This document shows, piece by piece, positions 50,241 through 63,300 of a stretch of 64,000 bases of DNA. Origin of the DNA: Taeniopygia guttata. Its lineage: Eukaryota > Chordata > Aves > Passeriformes > Estrildidae. The position numbers and the translations under genes are program-made. The notes beneath the pieces were generated by a model that saw only the letters and a program-made list of their open reading frames with translations, had not been told where the DNA came from and ran no database searches. Every line of letters starts with the position of its first letter. Position 1 is the stretch's first letter. The stretch is from contig NC_133030.1 of assembly GCF_048771995.1 (NCBI RefSeq), forward strand, positions 61,577,501 to 61,641,500, given 5' to 3'.

Positions 50241-51774
50241 CCTCACCCACAGGTCATTGCTGGTTTTTTCATAGGATCCTTCACATGCATGAAATTAAAC
50301 ACATTTGTAATTCAGCAGAAGTGGGGCTCAGTTTCAAAAGCATTTTGAGAGGATACAAAGGCTCCCTGTAGTCCAAGGAGAGGAAACAATGTGGTTGTTG
50401 GAGTTACAATTACACCATCTCACATTCTTTTGGCAGAGGGGTTCTGGGCCCGGTTTGGGAAAGGAGATAAAGCACAAACAGGGAAGAGAACTGCAGGTCA
50501 CTGCTGCACCTCCTGCTGCTGCACCCTGAGGCCAGCCTGGAGTTTCCTGCCTGAACCCACATCCACTGAGTCTCGTGGGATTCCACCAACAGCTCAGCAG
50601 CAGATCTGCCTACCCATGAAATGTAAGTAATGCTTTTAGGAGCATTATCCATGCATGGTTTTCCCGTACATGGAATTTGGCAGGAAGCCATTCGACCGAA
50701 TGCTTCACATTGCAAGAAAAATCAGCGGACTTTTCTTTTTAAACTATACTTATTAAAAAAACCCCAAACCCTACTAACAAAGTAGGAAAGTTATTCACCA
50801 TCACCTCAGGCTCAACCATGCAGAATCAGATAGTTAAATATGCAGATTTTTAAGGAAATAGCTTCCTTCCCACTCTCCCACCCTGTGCTTCATCATTTAA
50901 GCAGTGGCAGCTCCTACAGCAAAAACTGGGTATTTCATATAATGCAACAGTAACACAGAAACAGAGTTCCCAAGTCCAAGCCCCATCTATCATAAGTGAA
51001 TACATAATTATCTCTTCCAGACACTGATCAAATCCTAGTTTATGAGCAGTTTGCTTTTTACTGCTATTATACAAAATGAAAAGCTCTTCCAGAACCCTGC
51101 TGCTCTGACGATGATGAGTCTTCCTCCTCTCCAACCAAAACCTTTTCAGGACCAGTTTATACATGTTTGTTCCTGCACTGAGTGTTGTCCTTAACTTGAA
51201 TTGTTTTTCCTCTCCCTGGTATTTAGTCCCCTGATATATTTATAGAAAGATCATATCCTCTTTCAAACTTCATTTTGCTTGGAATAGTAATGTTAGAAAT
51301 AGACTGACAAATTTACTGCAGTGGATAGGGACAGACAGACACACACACACAGAGGCTAGAGCACTCATTTTAAAAGAAATGCAGAAAATACAGATGAGTC
51401 AATCTTTAGTTAACAGTGCATTATTTCAATCATGTCAGCAACACGTGTCAACTACAATAGAAAAGACAGGTCAAGTTCAAAACTGATTTTCAGGGGATTT
51501 TAGATCTAACGACTATCCATCTATAGAAATACCAGAAAATTCCATAAAACTCTAGCCTAGGGACAGTACCAAAAGCCCACAATGAATATAATTTCTAAAA
51601 AAGAGAGCTGTGAAGACTCAAAAGTACATTTAAACAGAGACCAATTTGGATGGTAAATAATATACAGGAGAAGAAAAAATAATCAAGTCGCTATTAAAAA
51701 AAAAAACCTAGAAGGAAAAGAGATTGAACATACTATTGTCTGTTTGGAGAAAATTTGTTTCACAAAAATATTTC
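50241..51774 (-). other. SOCS4: Probable SOCS4 3' UTR and flank
   Basis: Sequence following the SOCS4 stop. Much of it, especially 50650-51770, is AT-rich and free of CR1, as expected for the long SOCS4 3' UTR. No canonical minus-strand AATAAA was noticed, so the transcript end is not placed. Confidence 0.4.
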
Positions 51775-53085
51775 CTAGCTTTGCTGCTCTGGTACATCAA
51801 TCCTGAGCACTCTAACTTTTGACTTATAATGATATTCCTTCAGATACAGCTTCACCGAGGGAGGAATGGGAAGTGCATCGATACCATCGTAAGTTGTACA
51901 GTTGCAAATGACCGTTCTACATATATGCTGGAGAGAGAAGGGAAAGGTCCTGTTCAGGGGAGTGGATAAAAGTGGTTCAAAGAACATACAGGAACTTGGA
52001 TCTTTGTAGTGTTCTAGGAGTCCCGTGATGTCAGGAGAATGGAAGACACAGGGATCATGGGCATCAAAGCTGAAGTTGTGATTCCACTGCTCTATCCGGG
52101 CGTGGAGGGAGCGGCTGTAGCGCCTGAAGCTCACGGAAAACAAATAGTCCTCCTGGGCAGAGTCTCGCAACAGAAACGTTCCCTCTGGCTTCCCTTCCAG
52201 CAGCGCCTCAGCCGCGTATTTATCCATGACTCCCCAGTAGCAGGGATTGTTGTTGATCTGGAGGAGGTCTGGCACTAGGCAGTGGACATAATCAATCTGG
52301 GTGTGGTATTTCGGGGGCGTTTCCATCCGCAGCAGCTCGTCATCCGTTTCCCACTTGGGCTTGTTTCGTTTTCGAGAACTTGTGCACAGAGTTATGACTT
52401 CATCGTCGGAGTCCATGTCGCTCTCGTCTCTACTGCTCCTTGCCACCTTACCTGTCACCAGCTCAGGCCTCGGGTCACCCCGAGAGGAACTGCTGTCAGT
52501 GAAGTCACAGGACTGGGAGGGAGAGTCCATCCCCCCATTGGCAATCTCCTCGTCTCGCAGCTGATCCTCCCTTTCCTCGTGCTGGGATAAATCAGCAATT
52601 ATCCATTCTTCTGCCTTTGGACTTATAGGGGCTGTGTGCCTTTTGATCAAGTGCCAGCGGAAAGCCAGCTCTGAGCGTGGAGGGAAAGGACACTTATCCA
52701 GCATCAGCTCACTGATATGGATCTTCCTTTTGGATGGCAGTCCGGAGGCGTGCCGGCTGCTGCAGTTCTTTATGGGAAAGCACTGACCCACAGCATCCTG
52801 CAGCTTCTGTTTGAGAGACCGGCCCAAAAACCTGTGGCCACAGGAGCGGTCTAGATCCAGCTCGATGGACGAGCAGCTGTACTTCCTCTCTTGGCTCCTT
52901 AAATTAGAACCCGACCTTCCTGCAGCACCTGCTGTTTCGGCATCAGGACAATGCTCGCTTTTTTTGGACCAGGAGAGTTTCTTCCCACTCCAGACATACC
53001 CATCCTTTCTGTCTGCACTCCTGCTCCGGCTGCTTTTGGGTCTCACGTCTGCATTTTTCGCACTGCTGTCCTTGTTTTCTGCCAT
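51775..53085 (-). CDS. SOCS4: SOCS4, suppressor of cytokine signalling 4, complete
   Basis: One uninterrupted coding exon of 436 codons; human is 440. The N-terminal part (1-282) includes the SOCS4/5-type conserved stretch ELDLDRSCGHRFLGRSLKQK around residues 75-95. The SH2 domain spans about 283-375, opening YWGVMDKYAAEALL; the phosphotyrosine-binding Arg is in FLLRDS (about residue 307). The SOCS box is at about 376-436 (SLQHICRTVI, then LPIPPSVKLYLKEY) and should bind elongin B/C and cullin-5. The protein is a substrate receptor of a ubiquitin ligase; it damps EGF-receptor and cytokine signalling. The start was chosen at 53085 because it gives the expected N-terminus, and the acceptor CCTTAG just upstream (exon border 53186) leaves about 100 bp of 5' UTR in the same exon. 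The coding exon is intact. Confidence 0.97.
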   Translation of the reverse strand: MAENKDSSAKNADVRPKSSRSRSADRKDGYVWSGKKLSWSKKSEHCPDAETAGAAGRSGSNLRSQERKYSCSSIELDLDRSCGHRFLGRSLKQKLQDAVGQCFPIKNCSSRHASGLPSKRKIHISELMLDKCPFPPRSELAFRWHLIKRHTAPISPKAEEWIIADLSQHEEREDQLRDEEIANGGMDSPSQSCDFTDSSSSRGDPRPELVTGKVARSSRDESDMDSDDEVITLCTSSRKRNKPKWETDDELLRMETPPKYHTQIDYVHCLVPDLLQINNNPCYWGVMDKYAAEALLEGKPEGTFLLRDSAQEDYLFSVSFRRYSRSLHARIEQWNHNFSFDAHDPCVFHSPDITGLLEHYKDPSSCMFFEPLLSTPLNRTFPFSLQHICRTVICNCTTYDGIDALPIPPSVKLYLKEYHYKSKVRVLRIDVPEQQS

Positions 53086-53186
53086 TGTGACAGCTTTGCT
53101 TCACAAGTTGCCAGGATGTGCACACTGTGTTTCTTGTGGGGTTTTTCTACATAAGGAAGCTTCCTCGAGGCACTTCCTGGAAATAT

Positions 53187-56100
53187 CTAAGGAAAAAGAA
53201 AATACAGCTCAGTTAACTGCTAGGCACACACAGAGTGCAACAGCAGCGCTGGTGGATACAGGACAACAGTGACAATTAATTGCTGACCATGCAAAAATCG
53301 TGTGATTGAGGAGAATTCAGTTCTACACCCCACAAATACCAGCCTGATCCCAGAAAAAGCTCTCTTAACCCTTCTTTGGGAAAAGCATCCTCCAGAAAAA
53401 AAAAACCAACATATTTGTTGAGTTTTCATTCTGATTATGCAGCAGAGCAGAACGTTTTAGGCGTTGGCAACCCCATTGTGCCAGGGCCTGTTTCAAAAGG
53501 AAACCCTTCCTGAGGCAGGTGATACTGCTTTAGCTCTTTATGGAGCAAATTCTGCATCTCTTCCAAATAACCTTTCAAGAAGGAACAAACCAGAACAGAA
53601 ACAAGTAGGTCAGAGTACAAAGAACTACTGTACCTAGATGATATGCCTGTTCTCTACTAATCCACAGGATGGGATGCCAGAGATCTTTTTCTTAACTGAC
53701 ACTTTTGGGTCACTTTCAGGATAAAAAAAAAAATCCAAAAAAACAACAAACCTAAATTTTATCAGTCACAGATTCTGTCACTTTCTGAAAGCTATTTTCC
53801 TCTGCCTTTTCAAAGGAAGGGAGCTAGGAAATACTGAGGCCCTAAGGGATTGAAATATCTGGGGCTTTACATACTGAAAAGGATTAAAAACAATCCAGCC
53901 CCTTTCTAAAAGCAATTTTAAAAGGCCGTGAAAGATGGAACTGCTTATTACTCATTAGAGAAGGAAGTTTACATTATTAAAATCAGTGTTGCTTTGAGAC
54001 CTACGGTTGCTGATTTCATTTTCTTTTGTTTCCAAAGTTATATTGAATTCTCAAATAGATAAGAGGCTTCCTTTTGACTGCTGCACTTTGAAAAAAAAGA
54101 TGAAAAATCCTCTTTTGATTATTCAGTGGAAAGTGGAGCAGGATTTTTTTCAAGATACATAGATAGCAATATGGTATGGATGCTATACCCCCGAGGCATG
54201 GCAGGATGTAGAAATATTTCCCATCACTTATCAAAATCAGTATATTCTATGATTCTGTGATGCTTCTACACCAAACCATGCACAGCTCCTCTGTAGCACT
54301 GGGTTTTTTGGGTTTTTTTTCAGCTGTGTTTTTTTTCTGTGTTTTGGGGTTTTGGACTTTTTTTACAACTAATTGACATGGTAAATACTAAGCAGAAAAA
54401 GAAAAGGGCATCCACTTCCTCTCTCCATTCAATCCATTCTCATCATCAGGATTAGCCAGCATGACACAACCTCTCTGCAGTCCCCTGGGGCTGCACTGCC
54501 TGAGATCGAGCCTCTGCTTTCAGTAAAAGAACAAGACAGCCTTGCCAAAAGGCTCACATGCAATCTGTGGGCCAAATGCATCCCAGATGGAACTTTCACC
54601 CAGGAATTTTTCACATTGCATTCCTTATTTAAAACCCACAGACCTGGGAGCTGTGGAGGAAAGGAAAAGGCAGGGGAAGGGAGGAGATGCAGAAATGTAG
54701 AATGAAGGTAAAATAAATTCAATATTGGAAATATGCTGGGAAGAAAAATGGCATCAGAGCCAAGAAGAATCACAGGAAAGGGTCCATAGTTCAGTAATTA
54801 CAAATCAAAGATTAAACTAAAGATTAATTTTTCTTCTCTCAGGGTTTTGCAAATTGCTTTTCGGTGAAAGCATGGCAAGACACAATAAAGATGGAAAAAG
54901 GAAACATGTGCATATGAGATGCAAAACATCTTTATTTAGACCAGAATTCATTGATTGCTTTTGGAACCTTGGTATTTTTCATCCAGCAATACCTAGAGTG
55001 AAGCACTGAATTTTCTCCACAATTCAAAAAAAAGAAGGGAAAAAAGCAATCTAATTTACCCTGGTGATAGCCTGAAGTCATTGAAGACAAAAAATTTTTA
55101 GATTAATCCTGTAGTAAAATACGTTAATTGTCTATATATGGGATTTTTAATTGGACAGAGAGATATCACTGAGGTTGCTAAGTCAAGTACTTAAAAATTA
55201 GGATATGACAGTTTGTAATTGCTTTTGAAGCCTTCAATTATCTCATTCTGCTCACCCAGCCCATATAAGGAATAAGAACATGCAGATTTTGGGCTTTTAA
55301 TTAAAAACTGCAAAACATACAAAGCCCAGAAGTGCCTGTTATCTCCTAACTTCATCCTTCCAACAGAAAGAAGCTTGGGTTTTATGGAATTTCTGGGCTG
55401 CTGTTGTGTTGAGCTGTAAAGCCACCTTCTCCTTTGTACCTTTCTCCTGTCGTGAATCATTAGTGGTACCTGAACCCTGAAAGAGAAGCTGGGGAAGCAG
55501 CACGTGATGCTGCAAAGCCACGCACCATTAGCCAGAGCTGCTTCTCTGGGGTTTGAAGGGCTGCTGGAGCCCAGGCGCCGCTTCTGCCACGTCAGAGCAG
55601 GAATTGCTAATCAGACAGAACCCTAGAGCTGTGAAAAGAGCAGGGAACAAATGAATAAAAAAGGGATGCCATCCTACTAAAGGCAGGTTTGAACCTGACC
55701 GTGTGTTAGAAAGGTCTGTGTGCTTTGGGAGAGCTGCCTCCCAAATCCCACTGTTTGGCATTACAGCCAGGGATCACACCTTCACACCTTTCTGGATCAG
55801 TGATTCACAGCCCCACCAATAAAATGAGGAGCAAAAATAATTAAAGTGTCAGGAAGAAAAAGGCATAAAGGGCAGGGAAGGCACTCAGTGCTCTATTACC
55901 ACTTGGGGCCATCCATCTAAAGCAGCTCTTCCTTTCACTGCAGCGTGCAAGGGAAATGCCACATACTTCCATTAACACTGGAGAGCCGCTGGAAGAGCAG
56001 GACAGGAGGGCAAGCACAAAAGAGAGGGAACACAGAGTGTACTTTTCCCTAGAGGGGAAGGTTAAATGGAGGAGTCCAGCACTGTGCAGCTCACACACAT

Positions 56101-59100
56101 CAGGTCTGAGCTCTTTTTGGGAGAAATAATGAGTGTTCGGCCTGCAAAAGCCTCATCCTGCACGGGGACACCTCAGGCATCTCCGATGATGGCAGATTTG
56201 ACAAAAGCCTTATGCTGGAAACCCTTTCCCCTAAGGAAATAGCAAAGATAAAGACACATGGGGGGATGAGCAGAGTTCACTCAGGGCCACAGGACCTGGC
56301 TGGTAGTCCAAGGTTACCCAACATTGTCATAGCTACAGTCCCTGAGGACAGGCAGAGTGCTGGGTGGCTTTTGCTGTTGGTTTTGTGCTCCCTCCTTCAG
56401 AGGTTCCTCTCTCTTGGCTGCAGACAAAGCGCTTTTGCTTTCACGAGCTGATGCCCCTACCCTGAGACTTCAAGCCCAGACTAAAAACAATATCCAGCTG
56501 CTGTTTGGAGGAATAACAATATTCCCTCCTAGCCAGGGATAGGCTGCAACTCACAGCTGTGATAAGACAGCAACAGCTTCACCATATGTCTAATCAATAA
56601 CGCCAATACCATACATGTAGACAGCCTTTTTTTTTTTTTTCATTTATTCAATAACTACTTGAACACTGAACTGCTTTAAGCAGATACTTCTGTCCTGAGC
56701 TGCTGGATCTTTGCCTCTAGCCCAACAGTCCTCTTCATCAAGCTGCTTCCCTTTCTGTATAAAGAAGGAGCAGATGGTGGGGGGTCTCCAGCCCGACCTC
56801 CCACTTGGAGTGGGATTGCTGCCAGTGTGGGCTCAGGGGAGCCATGCATGGCTTGGCCACGTCCTGAAAAGCTCCCAGGATGAAGGTTCCACCACCTCTC
56901 TGGTGCTGCTGCACAACCCTCCTAGTGCAGGAAGTACTTGGAAAAGTTTTCTGCCCAAGCACACGAAGTGTTGCTCTATTGCTCCTCTAATTAAACAACA
57001 AAAGAAGGCTCACAAAGAACAATGAATCAATTTTGGAATTGTTATGGAAGTTGATTTTGTAGAGCTGATAAAACCTTGAGAGAGAAGAGCAAGCTGCAAT
57101 AAACTGAAATACTTTTTGTTTCATAACTTATATAAAAGTTATTTTAAAACAAAATTTCACCGGTCACAAGCTGCTTTCATTAATTTCACCCAATTAGATT
57201 CTGGCCACAAGACCACATTTTAAAACCTGACCTTCCCAACCTACTAAAGAGAACAAGAAATCTCTATTCCTTTGTCTTAAATTATTTTCCTTCAGTTCTG
57301 CCTTTACTTTGATTTATGATACCATCTAAAAATACCTAAGCTTGACTCCAGAGGCCTTTACAGTAAATTAAAGCAATTATCACACATACACACAAAAGAA
57401 AAAGACTTTCTAAAGGTACCATTGGCAACCTAAATATGTCTTCCTTGGAAATAACCCTTGATTTATCCCAGGAACTGTAAGAGGAGGGGGCCATGCCCAG
57501 CTAACCCCAACATGGGGGATATTTTATTTACTCCCGGGAGGAGGAACTGAGCTGGCAGCAGGTGCCAGAGGTGAGGTCTGCTCGTATCTCCTGCCTTAAT
57601 GAAGCTCTGCTCATGTGTGGCAGGAGGGATGCGAGGCAGCGCTTGGCAAACCGCAGCACTAAATCAGTGAAAGCTTTATGGTCCATGACCAACACTCCGT
57701 GCTCCACCCAGAAACCGAGGGGAGCAGCAATTCCCGGGCTCACACCTAATAATCAACACAGCAGCAGCCCGAGTTCCCAACCCGATTTAAAGTCCAACTT
57801 TGCATTTGCTGCTCTGTCACTTCGGACACGACAAAGCTGCAGCACCTGCAGTCACCTGGACAAGTGACCACCCCTGAAAAACCTCCCCTGACACCCCCTG
57901 AAAAACCTCCCCCAGGTTTTCCTGTGCTGTTCCAAGAGTTATCCCAGCAGGCAGCACCTCCAGACAAGGAAATTAGTTGTTACATAGAAGCCAATGTAAA
58001 ATGGCTTTTATACTGCAAAATGCTTTAGAAACACAGTTTCTAGCAGAGATTCCGAAAACTAAAGTGGTTAAGAAAAATAAACACATTTGACAGGCATTTG
58101 TCTCCATCCCAGGCAGCGGCTTGCAGCAGGAATAGCTTGGTCTTCCCACTCATCTGATAAGCAGTTCAGCTCCGAATCATTTCTCTTGAACACATTATCC
58201 TCGCCAGAAATCATGATTTACTGAAATATGTAGGATACACCCATGGAAAACATGTCTCTACACAGCTTCCACGAGGTTTAATAATGAAATCTGGCCATAT
58301 TTCTATAATTTTTTTACAGAAGTGTGCCTGCTTTGTAATGCTGTCACTTATTCATTCATGAAACTACCAGCAATGTGAGTGTTAGAGAGAAACACATTTC
58401 CAATATAAATAAATCACTCTGTTCACCCCAACAACCAATAATCCTGCTGCAGAGCAAAACTGAAGATAAAAGGGCTTTGCCTGGAAGCAATTTTTTCTTA
58501 GAAACAGGAATAAACTAGGCCAGATCATTAAGGCTACATAAAGGGAAAACAGATAATGCTGTTTTCCCCTCTTTATTTCAGGTATGCTCAATTTTAGGTT
58601 GCTTTTTTTTTTTTTGTTAATCCTTCAAGCGATCAGCAAGGATGCTTTCTTCCTATTTTTCAGCAACCCACCCCACCCCCCCCCAAAAAAAAAAAAACAA
58701 AACAAACAAACAAAAAACTGAACGATTTTTGCAGTGCAATCACTACCTGCCTGACTACCACTGCTGTCAACTCCACCTCGCACACGCACATCAGGATGGC
58801 TGGAATTCCAGAGTAATTCCATAACGCCCATAAGGATCTCCCAAGGGACAGGTCCTGCGGCTGGGCTGGACACCCGCTGTTATGGGGGTGCTGCCCAAGG
58901 GGGATGAAGGGCACAGCCCCTCATTTGGGTTTTCCCTGCCGCTCCTGTGCCCCTGGAGGAGCTGCCATTAAATCAGTATACAGAAGGATAAACTGGGAAT
59001 ATCGATGTCCTGTTTGTGTTCGGGTACATACGTCGGGCACGGGGTTTTTCAGAGAAGTAAAAGGAACTCCACGGAGACAGAGCGAAGACCCTGGACTGAA

Positions 59101-59439
59101 TCCGCCCGGTGCCAGGAGAGCCTGACTGAACCCCTCGCTGCCAGGAGAGCCTGAGCCCGCCGGGCACTGACAGCGGCCAGACCCGGGGACAGCAGACCCC
59201 GGACCGGGTCTGCCCCGGTGACACGGCCGCGTTACCCCGGTGACAGCAGAGCCCGGCCCGGCGGACAGCGCTGACCCCGCTCCGAGCCCCGCGGTGACAG
59301 AGGGCGAACCCCAGGCCAGCCCCACCGGTGACAGGAGAGCCGGTGCGAGCCCCGCGGTGGCTGACAGCCCCCGAGCCCCGCGGTGAAGCAACCCCGGCTT
59401 CCCCGCACCGCCGCTCCCGCCGCCCCGGCCCCAACTCAC
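53187..59439 (-). other. SOCS4: SOCS4 5' intron, about 6 kb
   Basis: Inferred intron from the CpG-island 5' exon to the coding exon. It is repeat-poor, with A- and T-runs, and no CR1 of any size was recognised. A small duplication (CCCCTGAAAAACCTCCCC) lies at 57870-57912 and a C-run followed by an A-run at 58672-58697. An extra non-coding exon cannot be excluded. Confidence 0.55.
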
Positions 59440-59900
59440 GGTGGTGCTGCCCGGTGGTGCTGCCCGGTGGTGCTGCCCGGAGCTCTCCCCGGCGGGGCAC
59501 CGGCGGGCTCGGCGCTGCCAGCCGCGGCCCCTCAGCCGCCCGCCGCCGCCATCCCCGCTGCCGGGGCCGCCCCGGCCCGCCCCGGCCCCGCCCCGGCGCT
59601 GACGGTCGGGCCCGGCCCCGCTGAGGGCGGAGCGGCGGCGGCGGGCGCGGGAAGGCTCGAACGGGCGGCGGGGCCGGTGAGCGGCGGGACGGGCAGAGAG
59701 GCGGTGGGGCGGCCCCACCGGGGCCCCGCGGGACCTTTCCGGAGCGGGGCAGCCGCGGGGAATGCGGGTCCCTGCCGGGCGGCTCGTCTGCCCTGCCCTG
59801 CCCTGCCCTGGGCCGGCCGAGGGAGAGGCCCCGGCGTGCCAGGCCCCTCCGGGCCTCGGTAACCCGGGCCCGCCTCCCCGCGGTGTCCCCATCCCTGAAA
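59100..59900. promoter_or_regulatory. CpG island, divergent promoter of SOCS4 and WDHD1
   Basis: A strongly CpG-rich block about 800 bp long. On the minus strand a donor (CACC|GTGAGT) ends a SOCS4 5' exon at 59440. On the plus strand a donor (GGGCCG|GTGAGCG) ends a WDHD1 5' exon at 59676. Both exons are non-coding, and the two transcription starts must lie in the ~235 bp between. No TATA box is seen, as usual for such promoters. Confidence 0.75.
59440..59479 (-). repeat. SOCS4: Three-copy 13-bp repeat in the SOCS4 5' exon
   Basis: GGTGGTGCTGCCC occurs three times in a row on the plus strand from 59440, right at the SOCS4 exon-1 donor. Confidence 0.85.
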
Positions 59901-60150
59901 TGTCCCCATCTCCCACCCCGTGACCTCATCAGCGTGTCCCTCATCCCCGCAATATCCAATGTGTCCATCGCCTAGCCTCATGTCTTTTTCCCGATGCCCC
60001 CATCCCCGTGGCTCCCCCCAATCCCCATCACTGCGATGTCACTGTCCCTACAGTGTCCCCATCCCTGTGTCCCCATCCCTGTGTCCCCATCCCCGTGATG
60101 TCACCATCCCTGCAGTGTCCCCTGCTCCCCTCCCAGCAATATCCCCATTC
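59885..60150 (+). repeat. Degenerate GTCCCCATCCC(T/C) minisatellite
   Basis: Short words GTCCCCATCCC, GATGTCACC and GTGTCCCCATCC recur many times, most regularly at 60051-60105. It lies in the WDHD1 5' intron, just beyond the CpG island. Confidence 0.75.
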
Positions 60151-60312
60151 CTGTGTCCTCATCTCCCCACCCCACAGCTGGTTCAATGGGTGGATGTCCC
60201 GGCAGCTCTCACTTGTCCCCCCCCATCTGATGCTCTTCCCGAAGTGTTTTCTTTTAATTGATGTTATTTCTCCTCTTTTTTCCTCTCCCTGAGCAGACAG
60301 GTGGGAGCAAAG

Positions 60313-63300
60313 ATGCCATCAAAGCAGAAGCCAATGCGGTATGGCCACACCGAGGGACACACCGATGTCTGCTTCGATGACACTGGCAGGTAACAGCCCC
60401 AAGAGAGGGATGAGCTCGTTCCCGTCTGATGCTTTCCCAGGAGTTTGGTATTAGGAAAAATTTCCTCTCTAAGAGAGTGGTCAGCCATTAGCACAGCTGT
60501 CCAGGGTAGTGATGGAGTCCCCATCCCTGGAGGATTTAAAAGCTGTGTAGATGTGGCACCTGGGGACACAGATTGCTGGTGGCCTTGGCAGTGCTGGGGG
60601 AATGGTTGGACTCAATGATCTTAGAGGGCTTTTTTAATCTGATTCTGTAAGTTTCTATATCAGCCACTGCTGTGTGAGATACTGAGATGGATTTACGGCC
60701 TGGCATGGTCCAAGAAATCCTTTGGGTTTTGCCTGTGCTGAGAACTGGCTGTGTGACATATTTAGGTGCTCTGAGTTTAGAAGTGATTGATTTATAACTT
60801 AAATGTAAGCATATAAATATCCTCATGTATATATATATAGTATCATATATATATAAACTCTATATGCACATTTTATGAGAGTGACTTCATAGATTTTAGC
60901 AGAAATCAGTGTAGTGTGGGAGTAAATACGTTTATGTATGCACTAAGAAATTAAAAATATAGTTGAAGGAATGTAATATAGCTATATTTTCATCTCTTCC
61001 TTGTGCTAGTTCTTGATTGAATAAATACAAACTATATATTTAGTTTTACCTTTTTATAGACTAAAAGGTAAACTAAAAAAAAAACCCAAGCCTTCACAAA
61101 ACAAACTCAAAGGATACACTTTATATATTGTTTATGGTTAAAGTCCATATTATTTTATTCCTTTCTTAAGTTCATTATCATTGCAAAGACAGTTCATAAG
61201 AGATGGTCTGGTAACAATTCCTTGAAACTAACAAAAGCCGTGTTTGGCATTCCAACCAAATGCTTCAAAAAGGATGCAGATTCCTGGATGGTAACAAATC
61301 CTGTGTCTTTCCACAGCTGCATTGTGACTTGTGGCAGTGATGGAGATGTTAGAATTTGGGAAAACCTGGATGATGATGATCCAAAGTCCATTAATGTGGG
61401 AGAAAAGGCCTACTCATGTGCTCTAAAGGTAGGGTTGTTAACACAGCTCCTCACAGTTGTGGATCTTCCTCCAGATTGCTCAGGGATGCTGCTTCTGTGG
61501 GTAACAATAAACAGGAGTTACCTCTGAAAAACACAGTTGTAGAGGAATTATAACTTACACTAAACTTTTGTAATGTTTTTTTACCCTCCTCTTCCTTTGT
61601 GGTCAGTTATATTAATTTCTGACTTTGATCTCCTTTCTGAGGAAACAAACCCAGCAGATTAAGCTAATTATGCAGTGAACTTTTTAGGCTGTTTCAGTGT
61701 TTTCTCACCATGTGAGTTGCAAGAATTTTCCCAGCATAGGATGTGAACATCAAGTATTAGGAAGAAAGCCAAGAGGTTGTTTTATGTGGGCCTGTGTTAA
61801 AGTCCAAGGAGTTATAATCTGTATTAATCAGAACTTGCTTTTACAAAGTGAGTAATGGTTTGGTAACACCTTTTTTTTTTTTTTAATAATTAGTTGATGT
61901 TTCACTCTCAAAATTGTTGTTTGGCCTAAAGATGCCTCTGACCCAGTGTCCCTGAAGTGAGAAGAGGATTTATATAATAGAAAATAATTATTTTTACTAT
62001 GCATGTTCATGTATTCAGCTTGAGAATTGTCACATTATTTCCTTCATGTCCAATTTTTTTTTTATATTACATCAATCATAGTGGGTCTAAAATATTTCTT
62101 TGTGGCAATTTTAGAAGACTTCCAGAAGCCTACATCAGTTCTACAAATATTGTGTATTTAACCTGGTAATGATAAAGAGAAATTTTAAAACTGTTTTTCA
62201 GCTACTTGTGATTTTGTAGAGGAGTATGAAAGAGGAAACAAATGAGTGTTAACATATTTGTATTGCATTATAAGAATTATTTAAAATCTTATTCAGAATT
62301 ACTGCCTTAATTGAATCCTCTTTCTTGTGTCCTTTTTAACATACCTTATGTATCTATTCCTCAGTACCTGTAAAATCTATTTTCATCATTGATTTTTAGG
62401 GTATTTTGCTGTAGATTTCCATCACATTAGTTATTTTATCACAAACCAAATGAGGTGACTTGAATGGGTTCTCTTAGCAAGTCAGTGGTAGAGTCAGAAA
62501 TTGCTAAAGCTGTTGAAGAAGAGATGAGGAAAAATCCTGGGAAAAATTGAAAAAGGTGCTGAGAGGTGTTTTATTTTTAAATAGTGGGAGACTTAAATGT
62601 CAGGAAATACTTTTTCAAAAATTACCCCTCATTAATGAAATGTCATGAGGGACTGTTCTGAGATGTTGATGTAATCTAGGTAATAAATCTAATCTTTTTT
62701 TTAGGTTATTCACTACTGACTGCTGCTTCCTTCACCTTCAGGATTTTTGCCTCCCCCCAAAAAAATACACACAATAAAAAAGAAAAGAAGGCATTTCTTT
62801 ATTTTCAAGTTTTACTGCTGTGTACAACTGGGGAATAGTATTGTCATTCAAAAAGATATTATTTTCCAAGAATGGGATAATTATTTATTTTGTTTTGCAC
62901 TTTTTAAAATCTGGATTAATTTTTAGTAACCATCTGCCTTCTGTTTTCTGTAAAGAACTGAGCTATAGTTCATGAGCTTCTCATCTTTCCCTGATGGCAT
63001 TTAACTGAGAATTCCAGTCCAAGGGTGCCCTCTCCTGATGCTGCAGCAGATGAATCTAAATAGCATGCAAGTTAGTTTGGTTAAAGTGATAAATTATTAA
63101 AGTTGCTTTGCTTGTCTCTGTTTTTGGGCAGGAAAAAAAAAATAAAGAACATTTCTCATACTACTCTTACAGTCAGACCTTTTTGGAATAAAGTTAATCT
63201 GCCAAAATATTTGGGACATTAGAGCGGGATTTTTGTCTCTGTGGCATAAATGTGTTTTAACTGACAGATTTTGTGGCTGATTTTGTTGTCAGAATGGAAG

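Noticed and set aside
54240-54262. TTCTATGATTCTGTGATGC, like a CR1 octamer tail
   Set aside because: Two octamer-like words only, without any adjoining CR1 body; too short to call.
58921-59968. Two overlapping 331-codon minus-strand frames
   Set aside because: They lie in the SOCS4/WDHD1 CpG island, where GC-rich sequence leaves long frames open. Composition is Gly/Arg/Pro/Ala-rich with no family likeness.
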